From Planctomycetia bacterium (GTDB taxonomy: Bacteria > Planctomycetota > Planctomycetia > Pirellulales > UBA1268): 64,000 nucleotides of DNA. Both the position numbers and the translations under genes were made by a program. Position 1 is the first letter of the stretch. Every line of letters starts with the position of its first letter. Location: the NCBI GenBank assembly GCA_026401035.1, contig JAPLNR010000034.1, forward strand, positions 1 through 64,000. The letters run 5' to 3'. The notes beneath the pieces are model-generated. The model ran no database searches. It was not told the DNA's origin and saw only the letters and a list, made by a program, of their open reading frames with translations. Positions 55,012 to 64,000 of this stretch are shown piece after piece.

Positions 55012-57150
55012 CTAACGCCTGGGAATCAGCCCCAGATCGAGACCGAACACGAACATCATGAGCGTGAGAATGAGCGCCAATCCCAGGTAGGAGAGCGTCG
55101 CCACCACGCCCTCGCTCGGGGGCTTGCCCCGTACGAGTTCGTACAACAGGAAAACCATATGCCCGCCATCCAAAACGGGGATGGGCAGGAAATTCACCAC
55201 CGCCAGATTCGCGCTCAGCATCGTCAGAAAGAGCAGGAAGCGGCTGAAACCCTCCTCCGCCGACTTGCCGGCCTGCTTGGCGATCTCGATCGGCCCGCCA
55301 AGCAGCCGGGGGCTGATCTGGTTGCTCGTGAGCTTGTGCAGAAACTTGTAGACGAGCGACAGGTCGTCTGTCGCCTTGCCGAAGCCGTGCCTGAGCGCGG
55401 AGAAAAAGGAACCGGCCCGCACCAGCCGCGTGAGGGGCTCAAAGAGCAGCCCGCGGTCGACCACGAAGTGATCCTCCACGGTCGCCGGTTCGATCGCCAC
55501 GTCGCGCTTCGTGCCATCCGTCGACTCCACGACGAGATCGAGCCGCGTGCCGGCATCGACCTGCTGCAGCGCCGCGATCACGTAGGGCCAGCTCGGCGAT
55601 CGCTCCGAAAGATCGAGGCCGGCGTCGGCATTCCGTTTTTCTTCGGCCTGCTGCTGCTTCGGCGTCACGAACATCACCCGCGTCACCCGCTCGCCCGGCT
55701 TGATACCCGCACGGTCGGCCGGACCAGCGGCGTCGACTGCGGCGACGAGCGCATCGACGCCGATCGCCAGGCCCAATGACGAGACCGATACCGGACTCGC
55801 CGGCCAGCGCGATTCCTCGATCCAAGACACGGCCCGCGGCGTCACCGTGACCTCCCGTTCGGCCCCGGCCCTCGAGAACGTGAGCTTCACGGTCTCGCCC
55901 GCCCGCCTGCGGAGCCGCTCGTCGAGCGTGAGTGGATCGCCGAGGGGTTCTCCGGCGACGGCCAACAGACTGTCGCCGGGCTCGATGCCGGCGGCTGCGG
56001 CCGGTGAACCATCCTGTACGGCCTTTACCGGCAGCGCGGTCATCGTCAGGCCGGTCGACCGCAGGAACTGCGGTGGAATCTCCACCGCTACGGTCTCCGG
56101 CGCCACTGCCGCCCCAGCGTCGGCACCCCTCTGGGCCACCGGTTGCGGCCGACGGTCTACGGAGAGTGCTGCCGGCTTGTCGGGCTGCTGCACCAAGATG
56201 GCGATCAGTTCCGCATACGTCTTTACCGGCGTGCCGTTGACGCTCGTGATCGTGTCACCGGCCGCGAGGGGCGGCGTGGCGCGGCCCGCCGCGCCGGGCA
56301 GTCCCTCCTCGAGATCCACGGGCAGCGTGAGGGAGAACGGACTGGTCACGCCGACGGTCGGCACGCCGAGATCGGTGTCGGGGCGGAGCGTGAGCGTCTG
56401 CGTCGAATCGTCGGCCGGCCGATGGATCGTAAACTCGACCCCCTTCGAGACGTCGCCGAGCGTCACGCCCTTCTGCAGGTCGGAAAAGATCGGATCCTTG
56501 GTCCTGCCAATCGCCTTGATCTCGTCGCCGGTGCGGAGACCGGCCCGCCAGGCCGCACCGCCCGGCCGCACGCCCGACACCTCGCAGGTGAGTTCCTTGA
56601 CGCCGAGCCCGAATGCCCAAGAGGCCATCAGGATCGCGAAGATCACGTTCATGATCACGCCTGCCGAGATGATCGCCATGCGTTCCGGCACACTCTGGGC
56701 GGGATAACTCCGCGGATCCCAGGCGGGGTGCGGTCCGGCCACGGGCTCCGGGGGCAGATCGCCCGATGCCAGCGCCGCCCGCGCCCGCTCGGCCTCCTTG
56801 GCCGCGGCCGCGGGATTGTCGTCCTGCCCGAGCATCTTCACGTAGCCGCCGAGGGGCAGCGCACCAATGCCATACTCCGTTTCGCCCCACTTGAAGCTCG
56901 CGAGTTTCAGGCCGCCGACGTCGAAGCCGAGAAAGAACTTCTCGCACTTCACGCCGCAGGCCTTCGCCACGAGAAAGTGGCCCAGTTCATGCACGAAGAT
57001 GACGAACCCGAGGCCGAGGGCCACCTGCAAAATCACAAACCAACTGGAGGGCTGCACGATCCATTCCAGCCAAGTCGTCGCCACGAGCCCCGTCGCCACG
57101 AGCCCTGTCGTCGCCAGCATCGACGGCATCACCAGCAGCGTTTCCATCAT
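55012..57150 (-). CDS. rseP: RseP-type site-2 zinc metalloprotease with PDZ domains
   Basis: VIFVHELGHFLVAKACGVKCEKFFLGF, GALPLGGYVKMLGQDDNP, NFLPIPVLDGGHMVFLLYELVRGKP. Confidence 0.94.
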   Translation of the reverse strand: MMETLLVMPSMLATTGLVATGLVATTWLEWIVQPSSWFVILQVALGLGFVIFVHELGHFLVAKACGVKCEKFFLGFDVGGLKLASFKWGETEYGIGALPLGGYVKMLGQDDNPAAAAKEAERARAALASGDLPPEPVAGPHPAWDPRSYPAQSVPERMAIISAGVIMNVIFAILMASWAFGLGVKELTCEVSGVRPGGAAWRAGLRTGDEIKAIGRTKDPIFSDLQKGVTLGDVSKGVEFTIHRPADDSTQTLTLRPDTDLGVPTVGVTSPFSLTLPVDLEEGLPGAAGRATPPLAAGDTITSVNGTPVKTYAELIAILVQQPDKPAALSVDRRPQPVAQRGADAGAAVAPETVAVEIPPQFLRSTGLTMTALPVKAVQDGSPAAAAGIEPGDSLLAVAGEPLGDPLTLDERLRRRAGETVKLTFSRAGAEREVTVTPRAVSWIEESRWPASPVSVSSLGLAIGVDALVAAVDAAGPADRAGIKPGERVTRVMFVTPKQQQAEEKRNADAGLDLSERSPSWPYVIAALQQVDAGTRLDLVVESTDGTKRDVAIEPATVEDHFVVDRGLLFEPLTRLVRAGSFFSALRHGFGKATDDLSLVYKFLHKLTSNQISPRLLGGPIEIAKQAGKSAEEGFSRFLLFLTMLSANLAVVNFLPIPVLDGGHMVFLLYELVRGKPPSEGVVATLSYLGLALILTLMMFVFGLDLGLIPRR

Positions 57151-58358
57151 CACACAACCGCCCACTTGACGACCTCCTGTCTGGCCCATGCATCGAGTCG
57201 ACGAACGTCGTCGAGCGAAGGATCGGGCTGAAACGGATGCTCATCCAGCACCCGCGCACACACATCTGCAATATCGGTGAACCGCAAGGCGCCGTCGAGG
57301 AAGCCGCGAACGGCCTCCTCGTTGGCGGCATTGAGCACGGCGCCGGCGGTGCCGCCCCGCGCCGCCGCCTCGTACCCGAGCCGCACGGCCGGAAACCGGG
57401 TGAGATCCGGGGGCTCGAAATCGAGCTGCATCCCCTGCGCAAAATCGAACCGCCGCGCCGGGCCGGGGCACCGCTCCGGATAGGAGAGGGCGTACTGGAT
57501 TGGCAGCTTCATGTCGGGCGGGCTCAGCTGAGCCATGACGGAGCCGTCGACAAACTCCACGAGCGAATGGACGATCGATTGCGGATGGACGAGCACGCCG
57601 AGCTTCTCCGCCGGCACGCCGAAGAGCCAGCGTGCCTCGATGAGCTCGAGCGCCTTGTTCATCATCGTCGCCGAATCAATCGTGATCTTCCTGCCCATCG
57701 ACCAGGTCGGGTGCTTGAGGGCTTCGGCCGGCGTGGCGGCAACGAGCGATTCGCGGGGCCAGGAGCGGAAGGGGCCGCCGCTGGCCGTCAGCACGATCCG
57801 TGTCACCTCGTCGGGGGTACCGGACCGCAGGGCCTGATGGATCGCCGAGTGCTCGCTGTCGACCGGCAGGATCCTGGCACCGGTCTGCTCCGCCAGCCGC
57901 ATGACGAGCGGGCCGGCCATCACGAGCGTTTCCTTGTTGGCCAAGGCCACGGTCTTGCCCGCCTCCACCGCAGCCCACGTGCTGCGCAGACCCGCCGCGC
58001 CGACGATGGCCGAAACGACGCGGTCAACCTCGGGCGACCGCACGAGGTCGTCGAGCGCCTCGGGGCCGATGGCCAGCCGCGTGCCGGCCGGCAGGTCAGC
58101 CACAGCGAGGCCGGCGGCCGCCGCCGCGTCGGCCACCACCACCCAGTTGGGCCGGCAGGCACGGGCCTGTTCGACGAGGGCCTGCGTGCTGCGATTGGCG
58201 GCCAGCAGAAACGGCACAAACCGGCCCTGCGACGCCGCGATCACCTCCAACGTGCTCACCCCCACGCTCCCGGTTGAACCGAGCACGGCAACATTCAGGC
58301 TGCCACTTTTCGAACCGTCACAGGATGGCGGCGCAACGGGGTGGGGGGATGAGGGCAT
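57150..58358 (-). CDS. dxr: 1-deoxy-D-xylulose-5-phosphate reductoisomerase
   Basis: VAVLGSTGSVGVSTLEVIAA, LANKETLVMAG, LPVDSEHSAIHQAL, LTASGGPFR, HPTWSMGRKITIDSATMMNKALELIEA, VHPQSIVHSLVEF. Confidence 0.97.
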   Translation of the reverse strand: MPSSPHPVAPPSCDGSKSGSLNVAVLGSTGSVGVSTLEVIAASQGRFVPFLLAANRSTQALVEQARACRPNWVVVADAAAAAGLAVADLPAGTRLAIGPEALDDLVRSPEVDRVVSAIVGAAGLRSTWAAVEAGKTVALANKETLVMAGPLVMRLAEQTGARILPVDSEHSAIHQALRSGTPDEVTRIVLTASGGPFRSWPRESLVAATPAEALKHPTWSMGRKITIDSATMMNKALELIEARWLFGVPAEKLGVLVHPQSIVHSLVEFVDGSVMAQLSPPDMKLPIQYALSYPERCPGPARRFDFAQGMQLDFEPPDLTRFPAVRLGYEAAARGGTAGAVLNAANEEAVRGFLDGALRFTDIADVCARVLDEHPFQPDPSLDDVRRLDAWARQEVVKWAVV

Positions 58359-58492
58359 GAGGACGGCCGATGGGGCGATGGGCGACGCAGGCCTCAAGTG
58401 TAGATTTATACCGGCCAAACTTCCACTTTTGAAAACCCGGAGCCCCGTTTGTCCGCGGGTTTTTCACGGCATAGGATGAGCGGAGAAAAACC

Positions 58493-60577
58493 ATGACAAA
58501 AAAGCAACTCCCAAAACGGTCCGCCGACCGCCGACCACCGCTGGGTGGATCGAATCTCGTCTGGTCCCTCGTTGCCGTCGGTGTCGCCGGGCTCTTCGCA
58601 CTGAGCCTGATCAACGCCAACCCGGATGTGGAGCTTTCCTACAGCGACCTCGAAAAACTGATCCGGGCCTCGGGTCAGCGGATGGCGGGCGATACGGATG
58701 GGCCGCGGTTCATCGAGGTGGTGCAGGCCGGCGAGGATCCCAAACGCACAATCCGCTACGGCGAACTCGACGACGTGGTGATCGGCGCCTTCCAGGTGTC
58801 CGGCACGGTGCGGCAGCTGGCGACCGACACGGCCGGGCAGTCGGCACGGGACGACCTGGCGGGCTCCCGGCGACGGTTCCACACCGCCAAGCTGCCGAGT
58901 GAAAACTCCGAGGGTCAGCTCTCGAAACTGCTCGCTGAAAACGGCGTGCCGTTTCGCTATGAGGAGGCGCCGAGCCCGTGGCGCAACTGGCTGCCGATGC
59001 TGTTCCTGACTGGGCTCTTTGGCATGCTCTTCTTCATGATGATGCGGAAGCTCGGTGGTGCGGGCAGCCCGATGGCCTTTGGCCGCAGCCGCGGCAAGAT
59101 GTACGCGCAGGAGGATCTCGGCATCACGTTCGACGACGTGGCCGGCATCGACGAGGCGGTGGAGGAACTCCGCGAAGTGGTGGAGTTTCTGCGCAGCCCC
59201 GAGAAATACCAGGTGCTCGGCGGCCACATTCCCAAGGGCGTGCTGCTCGTCGGTCCCCCGGGCACCGGCAAAACGCTGCTGGCCAAGGCGATCGCCGGCG
59301 AGGCAGGCGTGCCCTTCTTCGGCCTCTCAGGCAGCGACTTCGTCGAGATGTTCGTCGGCGTCGGGGCAGCCCGTGTCCGCGACATGTTCCAGCAGGCGGA
59401 GGCGAAGGCCCCCTGCATCATCTTCATCGACGAACTCGACGCGCTTGGCAAGACCCGCGGCACGAGCGTGGTGGGCGGCCACGACGAGCGGGAGCAGACG
59501 CTCAACGCGCTCCTGGTCGAGATGGACGGCTTCGGCAGTAACAGCGGCGTGATCGTGATGGCGGCCACCAACCGTCCCGAAACGCTCGATCCCGCCCTGC
59601 TCCGACCGGGCCGCTTCGACCGCCACGTGCTCGTCGACCGGCCCGACGTCCGTGGCCGGGAGGCGATCCTGCGGGTGCACGTGGCCGAGGTGAAGATCAA
59701 TCCGTCGGTCAATCTCGAGCAGGTGGCCCGCATCACCTCGGGGTTTTGCGGAGCTGATCTGGCCAATCTCGTCAACGAGGCGGCGCTCCTCGCGGCCCGC
59801 AACAACAAGACATCCGTCGGGATGGAGGAATTCAACGAGGGCGTGGAGCGGGTGACCGCCGGCCTTGAAAAGAAGAAACGCGTGATCCACGAGGACGAGA
59901 AGCGGCGGGTCGCCTACCACGAATCGGCCCATGCGCTGGTCGCCTTCTCCCTGCCGAATACCGATCCCGTCCACAAGGTGTCGATCATCCCGCGCGGCCT
60001 GGCGGCGCTGGGGTACACGATGCAGCGGCCCGAGGACGACCGCTACCTGATGACCCAGAGCGAACTCGAGAGCCGGATTCAGGTGCTCCTCGCGGGCACG
60101 ATCGCGGAGGAGATGGTGTATGCCGACATCTCAACCGGCGCGCAGAACGACCTCGAGCGGGCCAGTGAGATCGCCCGCGCCATGGTGATGGACTACGGCA
60201 TGAGCGAGTTGGGCAGGGTCAACTACCGCCAAAGCCCCCGCTCACCATTCCTTGCCGCGGCCGGCGCCGACCTGCCCCCCTCCCGCAGCCATAGCGAAGA
60301 AACCGCACGGGAGATCGATAAGGAGGTGCGGCGCATCGTCGAGGCCGCGATCGGGCAGGTGCGGCAGATCCTCGAAGCCCGCCGCGCGGCCCTCGAGGCC
60401 GTGGCCCGCCGGCTGATCGAGTGCGAGGTGATCGACGGCAACGAACTTCGTAACATCGTCGAGGCTTCAATCGGCAGCCCGCAAATCGTGCCCGGCACCG
60501 TGGCCGATCGCCGTCCGCCGCGGCCGCCCGCCGACACCGACATCGGCCCCGCGGTCGCCGACGTCGCTGCTGAGTAG
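58493..60577 (+). CDS. ftsH: ATP-dependent zinc metalloprotease FtsH
   Basis: [101 protein letters not shown]. Confidence 0.96.
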   Translation: MTKKQLPKRSADRRPPLGGSNLVWSLVAVGVAGLFALSLINANPDVELSYSDLEKLIRASGQRMAGDTDGPRFIEVVQAGEDPKRTIRYGELDDVVIGAFQVSGTVRQLATDTAGQSARDDLAGSRRRFHTAKLPSENSEGQLSKLLAENGVPFRYEEAPSPWRNWLPMLFLTGLFGMLFFMMMRKLGGAGSPMAFGRSRGKMYAQEDLGITFDDVAGIDEAVEELREVVEFLRSPEKYQVLGGHIPKGVLLVGPPGTGKTLLAKAIAGEAGVPFFGLSGSDFVEMFVGVGAARVRDMFQQAEAKAPCIIFIDELDALGKTRGTSVVGGHDEREQTLNALLVEMDGFGSNSGVIVMAATNRPETLDPALLRPGRFDRHVLVDRPDVRGREAILRVHVAEVKINPSVNLEQVARITSGFCGADLANLVNEAALLAARNNKTSVGMEEFNEGVERVTAGLEKKKRVIHEDEKRRVAYHESAHALVAFSLPNTDPVHKVSIIPRGLAALGYTMQRPEDDRYLMTQSELESRIQVLLAGTIAEEMVYADISTGAQNDLERASEIARAMVMDYGMSELGRVNYRQSPRSPFLAAAGADLPPSRSHSEETAREIDKEVRRIVEAAIGQVRQILEARRAALEAVARRLIECEVIDGNELRNIVEASIGSPQIVPGTVADRRPPRPPADTDIGPAVADVAAE

Positions 60578-60620
60578 GGCAGGCGCCCACATGCCTCGCG
60601 GCCGGCTCCGGCCGGCCTAC
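60574..60620 (+). repeat. GTAGGGCAGGCGCC...CGGCCGGCTCCGGCCGGCCTAC palindromic element starting at the ftsH TAG stop
   Basis: GTAGG...CCTAC ends and GC-rich inner palindrome; related in layout, not sequence-identical, to the 22-mer repeats. Confidence 0.55.
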
Positions 60621-60765
60621 AACCCCGTCAACCGTTACCCCCTGCGCCATTTGCGGCCCCGCTCATGCCCCGCTCCGCAGGATGCCGAACAAAACTTTAC
60701 GGCTCTCCGTGGCGGCAGGGCTCTGCGGACGTGGAAGGTGCGGCCAGCGACGCCGCGGGTTCATC

Positions 60766-60987
60766 ATGTGGAAAAGTTTTTTTCTCGCGGCTGGAATCTT
60801 CGCCTGCATGGTGGGCGTGGAACTGCTCGTGATCGATTCGGCGATGCTGCTGCCCGTTGACGGCCGCGGCGGGCCGCAGGTGTTCACCGCCCCGGATTGG
60901 GCCCCATGGAGCCTGATTTCCGGCGGGGCAGTGACGATCCTGAACTTCTTCTCGCTACCCACGAAGGCGATGAAGCAACTTCCCTAG
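60766..60987 (+). CDS. Small membrane hypothetical protein
   Basis: MWKSFFLAAGIFACMVGVELLVIDSAMLLP...WAPWSLISGGAVTILNFFSLPTKAMKQLP; two hydrophobic segments. Confidence 0.65.
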   Translation: MWKSFFLAAGIFACMVGVELLVIDSAMLLPVDGRGGPQVFTAPDWAPWSLISGGAVTILNFFSLPTKAMKQLP

Positions 60988-61091
60988 CTGTCCGTGGAAA
61001 AAGCCTTCCACGGCCTGCTGGCTCTCATCGGCAGACGGGCCCTGATCACCGACCGCCGGCGGCCTACACTTCACTGGATTTGGATCGGCCC

Positions 61092-61493
61092 ATGATCGCC
61101 ACCCGCACCACGCCCGTCCGCGACACCGTGCTCTACGATGGGCAGTGCCGCTTCTGCCGGAGCCAGATCGCCCTGCTCCGCAGGCTGGATCTCGGCGGAA
61201 GCCTCCACTTCACATCGCTTCACGATCCGGCAGTGCCCGAGGTTTTTCTGGAACTCTCGCGAGACGACCTGCTCGCGCAGATGTACGTGATCGATACGGC
61301 GGGCCGGGCGCGGGGCGGCGCGGAGGCCGTGCGGTACCTCTCGCGGAAACTCCCGCTCCTCTGGCCGCTGGCGGTGCTCCTCCACATCCCGGGCACGCTG
61401 CCGCTCTGGCAGGCTCTCTATCGATTCGTCGCCCGCCACCGCATGCGAATTGCCGGATCGTGCACGGAAGGCACCTGTCGGCTGCCGGAGTGA
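61092..61493 (+). CDS. DCC1-like thiol-disulfide oxidoreductase family (DUF393)
   Basis: VLYDGQCRFCRSQIALLRRLD (DGxCxxC), GGAEAVRYLSRKLPLLWPLAVLLHIPG. Confidence 0.88.
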   Translation: MIATRTTPVRDTVLYDGQCRFCRSQIALLRRLDLGGSLHFTSLHDPAVPEVFLELSRDDLLAQMYVIDTAGRARGGAEAVRYLSRKLPLLWPLAVLLHIPGTLPLWQALYRFVARHRMRIAGSCTEGTCRLPE

Positions 61494-61530
61494 ACACACT
61501 GGCAGGCAGCGGAAGCTCGAACTGCAGAAT

Positions 61531-61548
61531 GACAGGCTGAAGCCTGTC

Positions 61549-61552
<4 letters not shown>
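61531..61552 (-). repeat. GTAGGACAGGCTTCAGCCTGTC repeat containing the TAG stop of the sigma-54 regulator
   Basis: + strand GACAGGCTGAAGCCTGTCCTAC, exact 22-mer. Confidence 0.9.
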
Positions 61553-62610
<1,058 letters not shown>

Positions 62611-62771
62611 CCGAGATTCACCCGCGGTGGTTGATCGCCCCCTGAGCACAGTCGCTCCGGCGAATCCCCAGTATCAACAGACCTCGCCTCGAAAGCAACT
62701 TTTTAACCTCCCCTCTGAACGGATTTTTCACGGGTGTCCTCCAGCCGGGCCAATTTGCCGGAAATGCCTTT

Positions 62772-62794
62772 AAAAACAGCATTATTGGCTGTTT
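62772..62794 (-). terminator. Intrinsic terminator-like hairpin AAACAGC-CAATAAT-GCTGTTT + TT overlapping the methyltransferase stop
   Basis: 7-bp stem and U-run; the TAA stop is in the loop. Confidence 0.6.
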
Positions 62795-63597
62795 GGGGGG
62801 GCTGAGAGGCCCGGCTGGATCCCCGGGGCGGCGGCCGGCCGGGCCTCGAAAAAGAGCAGGTGCTGCCAGGGGAGCCGGTCAAACTCCCGGGCGAGCCCGA
62901 AGCCGGCTGGCTCCAGTTCGGCCCGCACCTGGGCCTTCGTCATCTTGTGGAGCGGCTTGATCGGCACCGCTGGATCTTCGCCGCGAAACTCCGCCAGCAC
63001 CAATTGCCCACCATCCTTGAGGCTCTCGCGAATTCTGGCGAGCATCTCCTCGGGATGCGAAAACTCGTGGTAGACGTCGACGCAGAGCACGATGTCGACC
63101 GCCCCTCGTGGCAGCCGTGGATCGACGGCGGTGCCGAGCACCGGCCGGACGTTGGCGATGCCTTCGTCGGCCAGGCGGTGGGCGAGCATCCGCAGCATCT
63201 CCGGCTGCACGTCGACCGCATACACCAGGCCGCGCGGCCCGACGCGTTTGGCGAGTTCGACGGTGTAGAAGCCGTTGCCACAGCCCATGTCGCAGACCGT
63301 CTGGCCCGGCCGGATCGCCAACGACTCCAGCAGCAGCCGACAGTCTTCTTCGCGCTGGCGGCTCTCGCGGACGAGCCAGGGCGCGCCGGTGTAGTGCATG
63401 GTCTGCGAAATCTCGCGGCCCATAAAGTGCGTGGCCGCCGGGGGGATCGTGGCCGTGGGATCGACGGCCATGTCGACCGCGGGCGGCTTCTTGTCCGCCG
63501 CCGGATGCGGCGGCGCGACGACGGCCTGCGCCCCGGCGGTTCCCGAAAAACCCGCCATGAGCATCAGTCCCCAAACGATATGGGTCGATGGTTTCAT
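62782..63597 (-). CDS. Class I SAM-dependent methyltransferase with N-terminal signal peptide
   Basis: MKPSTHIVWGLMLMAGFSGTAGAQAVV; VCDMGCGNGFYTVELAKRVGPRGLVYAVDVQPEM; LVLAEFRGED. Confidence 0.88.
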   Translation of the reverse strand: MKPSTHIVWGLMLMAGFSGTAGAQAVVAPPHPAADKKPPAVDMAVDPTATIPPAATHFMGREISQTMHYTGAPWLVRESRQREEDCRLLLESLAIRPGQTVCDMGCGNGFYTVELAKRVGPRGLVYAVDVQPEMLRMLAHRLADEGIANVRPVLGTAVDPRLPRGAVDIVLCVDVYHEFSHPEEMLARIRESLKDGGQLVLAEFRGEDPAVPIKPLHKMTKAQVRAELEPAGFGLAREFDRLPWQHLLFFEARPAAAPGIQPGLSAPPNSQ

Positions 63598-63652
63598 GCT
63601 GGGAACGAGTATACGGCGGCCCGGCACGGAGCAAAAAAACCGGCGTGGCCGC

Positions 63653-64000
63653 TCATGCCGCAGCGGCGCCGGCCGAATGCACTGCGGGCAGTCCCTCGGC
63701 GTCGCGAAAACTGACGACCGTGAGCCCGCTTCTCGACGCAAAGTCCGTGAGACTCTCGGCATCGACGAGAATTGTCCGCCCCGTCTCGATCGCCAGCACG
63801 CGGGCCCCGGCGGCCCGGAGCGACTGCAGCGTGCCGACGCCGATCGTCGGCATGTCGAACCGCAGGTCCTGCTGCGGCTTGGCCACCTTCACGACGACCA
63901 TGCCGCCGGCAGGGCAGAGCCGGCCGGCGCGGCGGATGCATTCATCGGTGCCCTCGATCGCCTCGAGCGCCATCGGCGCGCGGTTCTTCACCACCACGGT
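63653..64000 (-). CDS. lpxI: UDP-2,3-diacylglucosamine pyrophosphatase LpxI-like, C-terminal part; 5' end outside window
   Basis: MVVKNRAPMALEAIEGTDECIRRAGRLCPAGGMVVVKVAKPQQDLRFDMPTIGVGTLQSLRAAGARVLAIETGRTILVD. Confidence 0.82.
   Translation of the reverse strand, partial: TVVVKNRAPMALEAIEGTDECIRRAGRLCPAGGMVVVKVAKPQQDLRFDMPTIGVGTLQSLRAAGARVLAIETGRTILVDAESLTDFASRSGLTVVSFRDAEGLPAVHSAGAAAA

Noticed and set aside
57060-57115. Short tandem repeat GTCGCCACGAGCCC in the rseP N-terminus
   Set aside because: Only two in-frame copies (GLVATGLVAT); likely simple slippage with little functional meaning.

Overview
High-GC bacterial chromosome window, most likely a planctomycete of the Pirellulales type. 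This lineage call is an inference from DUF1501, PSD1/DUF1549-DUF1553, PVC-type dehydrogenase, BBP7 and DUF1080 proteins. I find about 55 protein-coding genes, one tRNA-Val(GAC), and no rRNA, CRISPR array or intact transposase. Recognisable core genes: glnA, thrS, lptB, lepB, lepA, rseP, dxr, ftsH and a partial lpxI. Most other genes are lineage-type accessory functions. Main observations: (1) an inverted repeat (TGAAAAAGGTGACAGCCACCAAATTTGGG...) appears to supply the stop codon of a DUF1501 gene and also the start codon and signal peptide of the next gene; a short hairpin version lies between convergent genes at 42050. (2) A 22-bp hairpin repeat, GTAGGACAGGCTTCAGCCTGTC, lies at gene 3' ends in one orientation and usually contains the TAG stop codon. 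(3) A FabF-like ketosynthase has Asp in place of the active-site Cys. (4) An RNase HII-like protein has GYG instead of GRG/GKG. (5) A signal peptidase I has a split zinc ribbon/coiled coil between its catalytic Ser and Lys. (6) A 347-bp imperfect inverted repeat lies upstream of lepA. (7) A single-base frameshift splits a membrane protein gene. (8) A multiply deleted sugar-MFS remnant is present. All family calls come from reading motifs by eye; no searches were run.
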